A stretch of 43,006 nt of DNA from Fusicatenibacter sp. (GTDB taxonomy: Bacteria; Bacillota; Clostridia; Lachnospirales; Lachnospiraceae), in NCBI GenBank assembly GCA_022766945.1, contig JALEOU010000001.1:1-43006 (forward strand), read 5' to 3'. This document shows positions 1 to 7,989 of the stretch, one piece after another. Made by a program: the position numbers and the translations under genes. The first letter of the stretch is position 1. Each line of letters starts with the position of its first letter. The notes beneath the pieces are model-generated. The model did no database searches, was not told the origin of the DNA, and was given only the letters and a program-made list of their open reading frames with translations.

Positions 1-1
1 G

Positions 2-1234
2 GATAAAATTTACGACAAATGTTGTGGTATTGATGTGCACAAAAAGCTTATCGTTGCCTGCTTTCGATGCGGCAAAAAGCAGGAAGTACGGGAGTTTGGT
101 GCAACAACCAGAGAACTCCTTGAATTGGCTGACTGGCTAAAAGAAGGCGGCTGTGAAATGGTCGCCATGGAAAGCACAGCCTCTTATTGGAAGCCTCTGT
201 ATAACATCCTTGAATCTTCCGAACTGAACGCCATAGTGGTGACTGCTCGCCATATGAAAGCAGTTCCCGGACGGAAGACTGATGTAAAAGACGCTGAATG
301 GATCGCAGACCTTCTTCAGCATGGGCTACTTCAGCCAAGCTATATCCCTGACAAAGACCAGCGGGAACTTAGAGAATTGGTTCGTTACCGCAAGAGCCTT
401 GTTGGTGAGCGTACCAGAGAACTGAACCGTCTCCAGAAAATGTTGGAAGGAGCTAATATTAAGCTATCAGGAACCGTATCAGACATCAATGGTAAAAGTG
501 CCCGAAGCATTTTAGAATATCTCCTTACCGGAAAGGCTATTGATGGAGCTAAATACGATGAAATGTATGAGCAGAAAATTATTGCCCATAATCTCAAAGC
601 CACCAAAGAACAAATCGTTGATGACCTGAATGGTGTTATGTCTCCGTTACAGCGCCGGATGATGAAAGAACTTCTTGTACATTTGGATGAACTCAACATT
701 CATATCAAAAATCTGGATGACGAGATTGATAACTTCATGAAACCGGAAGAAAAACAGGCTTCACAGGCAATTCAGGATGTAACTGGTATAGGAAATACCA
801 GTGCTCAGGCTATCATTTCAGTCATAGGTCCTGATATGAGCCGTTTTCCAACAGACCGGCACATTTCATCCTGGGCTGGATTATGTCCTGGCGATAACGA
901 GAGTGCCAAAAAGAGGAAATCCGGCAAAACGAGAAAGGGAAATGTTCTCTTACGAGCCACATTAGTCACCTGTGCACATGCTGCTGTAAAAAATAAGAAA
1001 TCTTATTTTTATGCGCAGTTTATGAGGATCAGTGCCCATCGTGGGCCCAAGCGTGCATATGTGGCAGTAGCACATTCCATGCTCATTGCGATTTACCATA
1101 TCCTCAAGGACGGTGTCATTTTCAAGGATCTGGGAGCCGATTATTACAATCAATTCAACAAGGAACGTAAGATAAATGCGTATCTTAAAAAGTTAAAAGC
1201 ACTTGGCTGGGAAGTTCCTGTAGTAGCCGCATAA
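2..1234 (+). CDS. IS110-family transposase, 5' end cut by window edge
   Basis: DEDD-type (RuvC-like) transposase of the IS110 family, which moves its element by a bridge-RNA-guided reaction. The frame is open to the left edge, so the true start lies outside the window; the first good internal start (GTG at 35) falls inside the conserved GIDVHKK motif and cannot be the real one. Visible catalytic motifs are the Asp of GIDVHKK, the Glu of MESTASYW, and the two acidic residues of KTDVKDAEWIADLL. The C-terminal Transposase_20 region follows, with VTGIGNTSAQAI and the Ser-rich stretch AGLCPGDNESAKKRKSGKTR that carries the family's catalytic Ser. At about 410 visible residues the protein is near full family length and undamaged. 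It sits directly upstream of a CRISPR array. Confidence 0.95.
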   Translation, partial: DKIYDKCCGIDVHKKLIVACFRCGKKQEVREFGATTRELLELADWLKEGGCEMVAMESTASYWKPLYNILESSELNAIVVTARHMKAVPGRKTDVKDAEWIADLLQHGLLQPSYIPDKDQRELRELVRYRKSLVGERTRELNRLQKMLEGANIKLSGTVSDINGKSARSILEYLLTGKAIDGAKYDEMYEQKIIAHNLKATKEQIVDDLNGVMSPLQRRMMKELLVHLDELNIHIKNLDDEIDNFMKPEEKQASQAIQDVTGIGNTSAQAIISVIGPDMSRFPTDRHISSWAGLCPGDNESAKKRKSGKTRKGNVLLRATLVTCAHAAVKNKKSYFYAQFMRISAHRGPKRAYVAVAHSMLIAIYHILKDGVIFKDLGADYYNQFNKERKINAYLKKLKALGWEVPVVAA

Positions 1235-1348
1235 TCTTGTCAGCTAAGTTCAAAATGAACGATTAAAAGTTTGATAGGTATAGTTTGCGCTTTTTTGGCT
1301 ATCCGATAGTTTTTGTTTCATAGTAAATAGCATAACACCTATAAGCAT
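1235..1348 (+). other. IS110 3' flank plus CRISPR leader
   Basis: This 114-bp noncoding stretch lies between the transposase stop and the first CRISPR repeat. It must hold both the right end of the IS110 element and whatever leader remains for the array. It is AT-rich, with a possible GATAG/CTATC hairpin around 1276-1300. The exact IS boundary cannot be seen because only one end of the element is in the window. The leader is therefore at most 114 bp and possibly much shorter. Confidence 0.5.
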
Positions 1349-2572
1349 GTCGCACCCCTTGCGGGTGCGTGGATTGAAATTAACATTTACTTTTAAGAAC
1401 TATCTTGCATTTTGTCGCACCCCTTGCGGGTGCGTGGATTGAAATTCTTGACCTTTGTATTGTCAATCAGCCTGGCCAGTCGCACCCCTTGCGGGTGCGT
1501 GGATTGAAATATGTTTGCGCAGGTAATTGTCTCCTCCTACGCAGGTCGCACCCCTTGCGGGTGCGTGGATTGAAATCATGTATCATTATCCTTTTCTGAC
1601 CCGGCGTCCGGTCGCACCCCTTGCGGGTGCGTGGATTGAAATCACCCTCGTGTGGGATGGTACCTACACGCCGGACGGGTCGCACCCCTTGCGGGTGCGT
1701 GGATTGAAATCGTCAAAGATTGATCCGCCTCTCCCTTCGTATTTGTCGCACCCCTTGCGGGTGCGTGGATTGAAATCGTAACGCTCCTTATACCATGCCT
1801 TATCTTTATCTGGTCGCACCCCTTGCGGGTGCGTGGATTGAAATCGCAATGGGCAAAAGAGTCCAAAAAACCAACATAGTCGCACCCCTTGCGGGTGCGT
1901 GGATTGAAATTGTACTTTTATCCGCATCTTGATTGATCGCCTTGGTCGCACCCCTTGCGGGTGCGTGGATTGAAATTTGGTTAAACAGTACTAAATAGGC
2001 CTGTTTTTAGTCGCACCCCTTGCGGGTGCGTGGATTGAAATTTCGCTTACCGGTCAGACGACATTCACAAGGGCGAGTCGCACCCCTTGCGGGTGCGTGG
2101 ATTGAAATCACCACTTGAATCATTTCTTAATATAGCAATCAAGTCGCACCCCTTGCGGGTGCGTGGATTGAAATTCGTAATCTTGCACAGCTCTCATTAC
2201 GATCGCGGTCGCACCCCTTGCGGGTGCGTGGATTGAAATCGACTATGCGGATATGGCGATCCGGACAGCAGCAAAGTCGCACCCCTTGCGGGTGCGTGGA
2301 TTGAAATCCTGCATACGGGAAGAGCAAAGCTCTGCGTCATGTCGCACCCCTTGCGGGTGCGTGGATTGAAATAGAGACACTGTCAAACAGTGTTCGGAAC
2401 CTCGCGTCGCACCCCTTGCGGGTGCGTGGATTGAAATACCTTCGTAGTTAGGGTCGTAAGAGCTGTTGTTTTGTCGCACCCCTTGCGGGTGCGTGGATTG
2501 AAATTGCCCCACCCTGTTTTTGTGCATAATTGTATCTTCCGTCGCACCCCTTGCGGGTGCGTGGATTGAAAT
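1349..2572 (+). CRISPR. Type I-C style CRISPR array, 19 repeats, 18 spacers
   Basis: Nineteen copies of a 32-bp repeat start at 1349, 1414, 1479, 1545, 1611, 1679, 1745, 1813, 1879, 1945, 2010, 2077, 2143, 2208, 2276, 2341, 2406, 2473 and 2541. Each begins GTCGCACCCC and ends GTGGATTGAAAT, with a CGCACCC/GGGTGCG stem. All copies read as identical. Spacers are 33 to 36 bp and all different. The ATTGAAAT 3' end and the stem sequence are those of subtype I-C (Dvulg) repeats, and they set the reading direction as plus, with the leader on the left. No cas gene is in the window; subtype I-C normally has cas3-cas5-cas8c-cas7-cas4-cas1-cas2 just upstream. Small open frames crossing the array are repeat artefacts. 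Confidence 0.98.
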
Positions 2573-2765
2573 AGCACATACTCATGGATTGGATTTTGTT
2601 TGGATTATTTATAGTTATTTCATTATTGATTCATCATTTATTCACAGCCCCTGGGCTAAGAAAGGAGAAATTTATAGCCCCTGGGTATATTAAGGGAGGA
2701 TAAAGAATTGACGCTCTCTGTCGGGCGGTGTTATGATTAGCCAAGGAGATGACGGAGGTAGTGCA
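2573..2765. other. Array-distal spacer region with a 30-bp imperfect duplication
   Basis: No gene is visible between the last CRISPR repeat and the broken oxidoreductase. AGCCCCTGGG occurs at 2646-2655 and again at 2676-2685, exactly 30 bp apart. Each copy is followed by an AT-rich stretch with a GGAG or GGGAGG purine run, so the unit looks like a tandem duplication that has diverged. A usable ribosome site (GGAGG near 2755) precedes the ATG at 2766. Confidence 0.5.
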
Positions 2766-3576
2766 ATGAAAACGTATACGGAACCGGTTAGAGAAATACC
2801 AGTGGCGGCAGAAGCGGATGTCCTTGTCCTTGGGGGAGGACCGGCAGGTTTTTCGGCGGCTCTCTGTGCTGCAAGGGAAGGGGCCCAGGTGATGCTGATC
2901 GAGGCGAGCTGTGATGTGGGAGGGGTCGCTACCACAGGGCTGATGAGTCACTGGACGGGTAATACGTCGGGCGGAATTTGGTACAGTGACGCTGAACATG
3001 ACAAATGCCATCGGGATTGATGGGACGAATGCGGAGGATCTGACGAAAGGTTATATCCGTTGCAGAAAACAGATTCCGCAGATTCTCTCTTTTCTGCGGG
3101 AACATGTGCCGGGATATGAGAATTGCTATCTGATCAAAACCGGCTCCCAGCTGGGAGTCAGGGAAACCAGACATTTTAAAGGATTGAAGACCATTACGGA
3201 AGAAGATATCCGTCAGGCGAGGGTATTTGAAGATTGGGCGGTTACCAGGGCACATTTTAATTTTGACGTCCATAATATCACCGGTGCCGGTCTGGATGAG
3301 ACGGGGGAGCAGAAAGGCTTTACACAGCGGCACGGGTATACGATTCCCTATGGATGCTTTGTTCCGGTGAAGATTGACGGGTTGCTTTTAGCCGGAAGAA
3401 TTATTTCGGGTACGCACATGGCACATTCCAATTTCCGTGTGATGCCGATTTGTGCGAATATGGGACAGGCAGTGGGTGTGGCGGCAGCCCTTTGCTGCAA
3501 AAAGCATTGCCAGCCAAGAGAACTTCCGGTGCGGGAACTTCAGCAAAGCCTGCGAAAATGGGGAGTGGAACCGTAG
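2766..3576 (+). pseudogene. FAD-dependent oxidoreductase, internally deleted and frameshifted
   Basis: Remnant of an FAD-dependent oxidoreductase of the FAD_oxidored (PF12831) type. The first piece (2766-3020) has the Rossmann dinucleotide-binding motif VLVLGGGPAGFSAALCAARE and the following GGVATTGLMSHW. It then runs into a stop after about 84 codons. The second piece is in another frame, open from about 2986 to 3576, and carries the C-terminal half, including YTIPYGCFVPVKIDGLLLAG and the final FAD-contacting region around HSNFRVMPICANMGQAVGVA. Together the pieces give about 270 residues, against roughly 430-450 for intact relatives, so an internal block is missing; the junction lies near 2975-2986. 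No single intact product can be made. The start at 2766 has a GGAGG about 8 nt upstream. Remaining gene order suggests it was once the head of the run into the acetyltransferase at 3589. Confidence 0.85.
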
Positions 3577-3588
3577 GAGGAAAATGAG

Positions 3589-4134
3589 ATGGGTGATCGA
3601 ATCATCGCGGAAACGAACCGATTGATTTTGAGAAGATATAAAGAAAGTGATCTGAATGATTTGTATGAGTATTTGTCCGATGCGGAGGTTGTCCGATACG
3701 AACCTTATCAACCGATGAATTTAAACGAAGTAAAGAGCAATCTTGAATGGCGCATTTCAACAGATGAGATGATTGCGGTGGAACTGAAAGAAAATCAGAA
3801 AATGATCGGAAATGTATATCTGGGCAGGAGAGATTTTTCGTCTCTTGAGGTCGGGTATGTGTTCCACAAAGGCTACTGGGGGATGGGTTATGCGAAAGAG
3901 AGCTGTGAAACATTGATTTCTCTGGCTTGTGCCGGGGGAATTCACAGAATCTTTGCCGAGTGCGATCCGCAGAATGCAGGCTCCTGGAGATTGCTGGAGG
4001 CATTGGGCTTTGAACGGGAGGCACATTTGAAACAGAATGTTTACTTCTGGAAAGATGAGGATGGAAATCCGATTTGGAAAGACACTTACATATATGCAAA
4101 ATTAAACGGACAGGGAGAAGGAGAGAAGGGCTGA
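3589..4134 (+). CDS. GNAT N-acetyltransferase, RimJ/RimL-like
   Basis: A 181-residue acetyltransferase of the Acetyltransf_3 type, which transfers acetyl from acetyl-CoA to an amine, either a protein N-terminus or a small molecule. The N-terminus ETNRLILRRYKESDLNDLYE is typical of the RimJ/RimL branch. The acetyl-CoA loop is visible as GYVFHKGYWGMGYAKE near residues 87-102. It is followed by the usual RIFAECDPQNAGSWRLLEALGF segment, where Asn and the paired Leu residues close the fold. The length is normal and the gene looks intact. The ribosome site AGGAGG is 9-10 nt before the ATG, and the gene starts 12 bp after the broken oxidoreductase. Its acceptor cannot be told from sequence. The reading frame stays open for 61 codons after its stop (see 4192). 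Confidence 0.88.
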   Translation: MGDRIIAETNRLILRRYKESDLNDLYEYLSDAEVVRYEPYQPMNLNEVKSNLEWRISTDEMIAVELKENQKMIGNVYLGRRDFSSLEVGYVFHKGYWGMGYAKESCETLISLACAGGIHRIFAECDPQNAGSWRLLEALGFEREAHLKQNVYFWKDEDGNPIWKDTYIYAKLNGQGEGEKG

Positions 4135-4191
4135 TTTGAAGATGCGCTTTCCCGGAGAAATGGCTGTGCCAGGAGCCTGCCTGCCATCACA

Positions 4192-4320
4192 ATGATCCCG
4201 GGCTACTCTGGATGCGGCTATGTGAAGATCGGGCAGGAAGAAGATGTAGGCCATTATGAAAAGCGTTTCGCGGATTTTGAGGCCCAAGCAGCAAAATTGG
4301 AAGGGAGAAAAAAGAAATGA
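4192..4320 (+). pseudogene. Short ORF or 3' remnant overlapping the next gene
   Basis: A 42-codon frame beginning MIPGYSGCGYVKIGQEED and ending in a charged tail (FADFEAQAAKLEGRKKK). Its TGA overlaps the ATG of the next gene in an ATGA arrangement, which is the usual mark of translational coupling between real genes. The frame is open further upstream to the stop of the acetyltransferase at 4134 and lies in that gene's frame, so 61 codons follow the TGA before the next stop. There is no convincing ribosome site before 4192. The most economical reading is the surviving 3' end of a gene lost to deletion, in line with the decayed genes on both sides. I do not recognise the family. Confidence 0.35.
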
Positions 4321-5234
4321 AGTATCTGATTATCGGAGCCGGAGGAACCGGCGGTGTGGTTGGTTTTTTTATGACGAAAGCCGGAAAGGATGTGACCTTG
4401 ATTGCCAGAGGGGAGCATCTGAAAAATATGCAGGAGCAGGGGTTGTCTCTGGAACGATTGTGGGATGGCTCCAGGGAGACGATTCAGGTAAAGGCAGAAG
4501 ATATGGAACATTATGACGACAAACCGGATGTAATTCTGGTGTGTGTAAAAGGCTATTCCCTGGAAGATACCATTCCGTTTATCCGCAGAGTGGCACGTCC
4601 GGATACGGTGGTGATTCCGATTCTGAATATCTATGGTACCGGCGGAAAACTGCAGGAAAAACTGCCGGAGGTATTGGTTACGGATGGCTGCATCTATGTG
4701 TCAGCGAACATTCTGGAACCGGGTACACTGCTTCAGCATGGAAAGATTCTTCGCATCGTGTTTGGAGTGCGGAAACCGGAAGAGTATCGCTCTGTGCTTG
4801 AAACGATCCGGGATGATTTTGTCAGCTGTGGAATTGACGGAATTCTGTCGGAAAATATCCGAAGAGATGCACTGGAAAAGTTTTCTTATGTGTCACCGAT
4901 CGGGGCTGCAGGATTGTATTATGGTGCCAATGCGGGGGATTTCCAGAAAGAGGGAGAGCCAAGAGAAACCTTTAAGACGATGATCCGTGAGATTGCGGCG
5001 CTTGCCCAGGCTATGGGTGTTCCGTTTGAAAAAGACATGGTAGAAGTGAATCTCAAAATTCTGGCGAATCTGCTGCCGGAGGCTACCACATCCATGCAGC
5101 GGGATGTGATGGCCAAGAAACCATCTGAGGTGGATGGTCTTGTCAGCGAAGTGGTGCGGCTGGGACATCAGTATAACGTTCCGGTGCCGGTTTATGAGAA
5201 GGTAGAGAGAAAAATTCTGGCATCTTTGTCATGA
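4317..5234 (+). CDS. Ketopantoate reductase family protein (ApbA/PanE-like)
   Basis: A 305-residue NADPH-dependent dehydrogenase of the ApbA/PanE family, which reduces 2-dehydropantoate to pantoate in CoA synthesis or a similar 2-oxo acid. The N-terminal Rossmann motif IIGAGGTGGVVGFFMTKAG is at residues 4-22, and a cofactor-domain VILVCVKGYSLEDTI follows near 68. The C-terminal helical domain begins around RRDALEKFSYVSPIGAAGLYY. Classical PanE has a catalytic Lys followed by an Asn-rich signature there; here the Lys is present but the Asn positions are Ser and Gly, so the substrate may differ from ketopantoate. The start overlaps the stop of the short frame before it. The next gene begins 48 bp downstream, in the same direction. 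Confidence 0.85.
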   Translation: MKYLIIGAGGTGGVVGFFMTKAGKDVTLIARGEHLKNMQEQGLSLERLWDGSRETIQVKAEDMEHYDDKPDVILVCVKGYSLEDTIPFIRRVARPDTVVIPILNIYGTGGKLQEKLPEVLVTDGCIYVSANILEPGTLLQHGKILRIVFGVRKPEEYRSVLETIRDDFVSCGIDGILSENIRRDALEKFSYVSPIGAAGLYYGANAGDFQKEGEPRETFKTMIREIAALAQAMGVPFEKDMVEVNLKILANLLPEATTSMQRDVMAKKPSEVDGLVSEVVRLGHQYNVPVPVYEKVERKILASLS

Positions 5235-5282
5235 GTGAGAAGCTGCATTTTGTATTCGTAAAGAGCAGACAGGAGGCGTTCT

Positions 5283-5615
5283 ATGAGTATTACGATCAAT
5301 TTATATTACACCGGAAGGAATGGCGCTGCACGAAAATTTGCCGGGGAGATGATTGCAAGCGGCACTGCAGATCGGATCCGGGCGGAAGAGGGAAACGAGC
5401 GCTACGAGTATTTTCAGCCGCTGGATGATCCGGAGACGATCCTTCTGATCGATCAGTGGAGAGATCAGGAAGCTTTGGATATTCATCACGCTTCGCCAAT
5501 GATGGAAACGATCGCGGCGCTGCGTGAGAAGTATGATCTCCATATGAGAACAGAGAGATTTCAAAAAGAAGATGGCGAATTAACTGACAGAGAAAAATCA
5601 TTTCTTCGGGAGTAA
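5283..5615 (+). CDS. Antibiotic biosynthesis monooxygenase (ABM) domain protein
   Basis: A 110-residue protein with the dimeric alpha-beta barrel fold of the ABM/YgiN family, whose members include quinol monooxygenases and many proteins of unknown role. MSITINLYYTGRNGAARKFA forms the first strand and helix. The motif ERYEYFQPLDDPETILLIDQW followed by ALDIHHASPMMETIAALREK is the family signature of second strand, WRD, and helix ending in a short hydrophobic region. The ribosome site AGGAGG is 7 nt before this ATG. An overlapping frame opening at 5231 in another phase lacks such a site and is ignored. It is 48 bp behind the ketopantoate-reductase-like gene and probably cotranscribed. Substrate unknown. 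Confidence 0.8.
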   Translation: MSITINLYYTGRNGAARKFAGEMIASGTADRIRAEEGNERYEYFQPLDDPETILLIDQWRDQEALDIHHASPMMETIAALREKYDLHMRTERFQKEDGELTDREKSFLRE

Positions 5616-5671
5616 ATGATAAAACGAAGCACAAAAAAGAAATTCCGGTATCCGAAAAAGGAACATTCAAA

Positions 5672-6359
5672 ATGAAAGAATTCCACTTTATAACCAGGGA
5701 TTTGATCCGGAAGGGATGGCCAGAAGACAAAAAATATTGTGTTACAGACGCAGATGGTACACGATATCTTCTGCGGGTGTCAGATCTTTCTGCTTATAAG
5801 AAGAAACAGATGGAATTTCAGATGATGCAGAGGGTGGAGAAGCTTGGAATTCCGATGTGCAGACCGATCGCGTTCGGTACCTGCGGGGAAGGGGTCTATT
5901 CGATTCAGAGCTGGATCGATGGGGAAGATGCCGATGAAGTTATAAGCAGTTTTCTGAAGAAAAGCAGTATACTTACGGACTGGAAGCTGGTCAGATACTG
6001 AAAAGAATACATTCCATCCCTGCCCCGAATGATTAGGAAGACTGGGAAATCCGGTTTAATCGGAAAACAGATCGAAAAATAAAAAAGTTATGTTTAATCG
6101 TATTGTATGGTGCGCCCAGCAGTCTCCGAATTTTGCCTCCGGTATGGTAAATGGTTATTTTGACGGTGAAGTTCCGGAGAAATTCTGGAAACTGCTTGCC
6201 TTTTATATTGCGTCCGATACACTTTCCTCTCTTTACTGGGCGATCCCTTTTGGAGAAAAGGAAGTTGAGACAATGAAACATCAGGCCAGAGAAATACTCG
6301 AATGGTATGATATGAAAAATGTGATACCGACCTGGTATGAGAATCGGATGATTTTATGA
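5672..6359 (+). pseudogene. Aminoglycoside-phosphotransferase-like kinase, broken
   Basis: Decayed member of the APH/choline-kinase-like phosphotransferase superfamily. The first part (5672 to about 5940) reads normally, from the nucleotide-binding strands (YLLRVSDLSAYKKKQMEFQ) to the hinge (VYSIQSWIDGEDADE). A frameshift near 5940-5955 then moves the protein into another phase, where EEKQYTYGLEAGQILKRIHS continues. That phase hits a TAG just after IPAPND. After EDWEIRFNRKTDRKIK the sequence jumps to the far C-terminal part, FNRIVWCAQQSPNFASG to YENRMIL. The jump removes the catalytic HGD...N loop and the metal-binding DFD motif. With a frameshift, a stop and a deletion of the active site, no activity is possible. 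The gene end overlaps the end of degV by 6 bp on the other strand. Confidence 0.88.
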
Positions 6360-7232
6360 TCTGCGGCAGTCCGCAATGACGGAAACTCCGATTCCTGCGG
6401 CGTTGACACCTACATGGCAGGCGATACTGCAGGAGAGCGGTGCGTAATAGACCGGATAGTCCGGAAAAGCATTCTGAACCAGATTCAGCCAGTGCGCGGC
6501 ATCTTCCTCGCTTTCCAGCGTTCCTGCGGTAGCGATGCGCAGACGTTTTTTGGGAATCTCTGCAAAACGGGTATTCAAATCATTTTGCAGGGCTTCGATC
6601 ATTTTCTTTTCGCATTGTTTTGTACCCCTTACCTTGGCGAACAGATCCAGCTTTTCCCCCTGGATGGTGAGGAGCGGTTTGATATTGAGAATACTGCCAA
6701 GGGCAGCAGCGGCGGGCGTAATACGACCGCCTTTTTTCAGCTGTTTGAGTGAATCCACACTCAGATAGATACTTGCTGCGTAAGCATTTTCTTCCAGATA
6801 GGCTTTGATTTGAGAGGCAGTCATTCCTTCATCCGCCAGAGCTTTGGCATCGTAGACGGATTCCATCAGTGTAACAGAGATCCGATGGTTATCGGCGACC
6901 TGGACTTTTCCGTGATAATCCAGGGCGAGCTGTGCAGTCATACTGCAGGAACCACTCAGAGCGCTGGACATGGGAATATAGAGGAGTTCATCGTATCCTT
7001 CGTCAAATATACGATCCCACAGTGCCATCACATCTCCGGGTGAAGGCTGTGAAGAGGCAAGATTCTGTTCAGAGCGCAGCGCCTGATAGACCTGGTCATT
7101 TGTGATATTGACCCCTTCCATATAAGAAGTTTCTTCTATGATCAGAGGCATCGGAAGCACATAGATGCCGGAGCTCCTTCCTGATTCTACAGTAATTCCG
7201 CTGTTGGTATCTGTTACAATCGCTGTTCTCAT
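6354..7232 (-). CDS. DegV family fatty-acid-binding protein
   Basis: A 292-residue DegV-family (EDD fold) protein. Members bind a single fatty acid, and the FakB branch presents it to the FakA kinase for phosphorylation. The opening TAIVTDTNSGITVESG, then ITNDQVYQAL, SSQPSPGDVMALWDRIFDEG, and YIPMSSALSGSCSMTAQLA with the conserved Ser cluster are all family features. LKKGGRITPAAAALGSILNI near residues 165-185 covers the binding cleft. Length is typical. It is read divergently from the TetR gene at 7403 and shares that 170-bp region. A GGGAGG lies about 16 nt before the ATG, rather far. No FakA gene is in the window. Confidence 0.93.
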   Translation of the reverse strand: MRTAIVTDTNSGITVESGRSSGIYVLPMPLIIEETSYMEGVNITNDQVYQALRSEQNLASSQPSPGDVMALWDRIFDEGYDELLYIPMSSALSGSCSMTAQLALDYHGKVQVADNHRISVTLMESVYDAKALADEGMTASQIKAYLEENAYAASIYLSVDSLKQLKKGGRITPAAAALGSILNIKPLLTIQGEKLDLFAKVRGTKQCEKKMIEALQNDLNTRFAEIPKKRLRIATAGTLESEEDAAHWLNLVQNAFPDYPVYYAPLSCSIACHVGVNAAGIGVSVIADCRRS

Positions 7233-7256
7233 ATGATATTTTGGAATCCTCCCTCG

Positions 7257-7284
7257 TTGACAAAAATCAAAACTGTGATAAAAT
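7257..7284 (+). promoter_or_regulatory. Sigma-A type promoter for the TetR operon
   Basis: A perfect TTGACA (7257-7262) and a TAAAAT (7279-7284) are separated by 16 bp. This points to a start near 7291 and a leader of about 110 nt before the TetR gene. Confidence 0.65.
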
Positions 7285-7335
7285 CATGTGAAACAAATGT
7301 ATCATATGGGACAAAATTGAACAAGGGGTAAACCT

Positions 7336-7360
7336 GATACAAAACAGGCGGATTTGTATC
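7336..7360. promoter_or_regulatory. Palindromic operator candidate upstream of TetR gene
   Basis: GATACAAA (7336-7343) and its exact inverse TTTGTATC (7353-7360) are separated by 9 bp. A related ATGTATCAT occurs nearer the promoter, around 7300-7308. An 8-bp perfect palindrome between promoter and regulator gene is what TetR autoregulation usually looks like. It could also affect the divergent degV gene. Confidence 0.55.
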
Positions 7361-7402
7361 TGATGAGCCTGATATCTTCTGCTCAATCGCCATGGAGGAA
7401 TT

Positions 7403-7978
7403 ATGGATAAGCGAAAAGAAGCAAATCTGAGAGTGAAAAAAAGTATTGCGACATCTCTTCTGAAACTGATGCACGAGAAGAGCTTTTCGGATATTACGAT
7501 ATCTGAGTTGATTGAGGCGGCGGGAGTCGCCAGAGTCTCTTTTTACCGGAATTATGCGTCCAAAGAGGATGTTCTGCTGACGCTGATCGATGATGTACTC
7601 GAACAGTTCCGGGGCACCATTGACTCCGGTGAGGAAAATTACTATACTTATGAAAACGTGCGCAGAAGTTTCTTGTATTTCAAGCGATACGATCGCATTG
7701 CTCTGGACCTTTATCAGTTTGGGTACGGCTCGATTCTTCTGGAAAAACTGAATCGATTTCATGAGGAAGTGGCGGGAACCATGCCAAACCATTCGATTGA
7801 AAAATATGAATTGTACATCTATATGGGGGCTTTGTATAATACAGCCATGATGTGGCTTCAGAGCGGCGGCAGAGAGGGCGTGGATGATATCGCGGCGATG
7901 TTCTGCAGAACATTCGGGATTCCGATCAGACATGGAGAAAGAATCGAGAGGGAAGCTTCTGATCAGTCCAGGAGATGA
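7403..7978 (+). CDS. TetR family transcriptional regulator
   Basis: A 191-residue TetR-type repressor. The N-terminal helix-turn-helix is clear: KSIATSLLKLMHEKSFSDIT, then ISELIEAAGVARVSFYRNYA, with the recognition helix around residues 38-46. The rest is a helical ligand-binding domain of average length, with an aromatic-rich region (YYTYENVRRSFLYFKRYDR). The ribosome site GGAGG is 6 nt before the ATG. It leads a run with the nitrilase fusion (11 bp later) and the glycerate kinase (26 bp after that), and diverges from degV. Its likely operator is the palindrome at 7336-7360. Ligand unknown. Confidence 0.92.
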   Translation: MDKRKEANLRVKKSIATSLLKLMHEKSFSDITISELIEAAGVARVSFYRNYASKEDVLLTLIDDVLEQFRGTIDSGEENYYTYENVRRSFLYFKRYDRIALDLYQFGYGSILLEKLNRFHEEVAGTMPNHSIEKYELYIYMGALYNTAMMWLQSGGREGVDDIAAMFCRTFGIPIRHGERIEREASDQSRR

Positions 7979-7989
7979 GGAGGTAGGAA

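Noticed and set aside
35-1234. GTG at 35 as the transposase start
   Set aside because: It lies inside the conserved GIDVHKK motif and the frame is open to the window edge.
1405-2577. Several open frames on both strands rich in a repeated peptide
   Set aside because: They are translations of the CRISPR repeat and carry no independent support.
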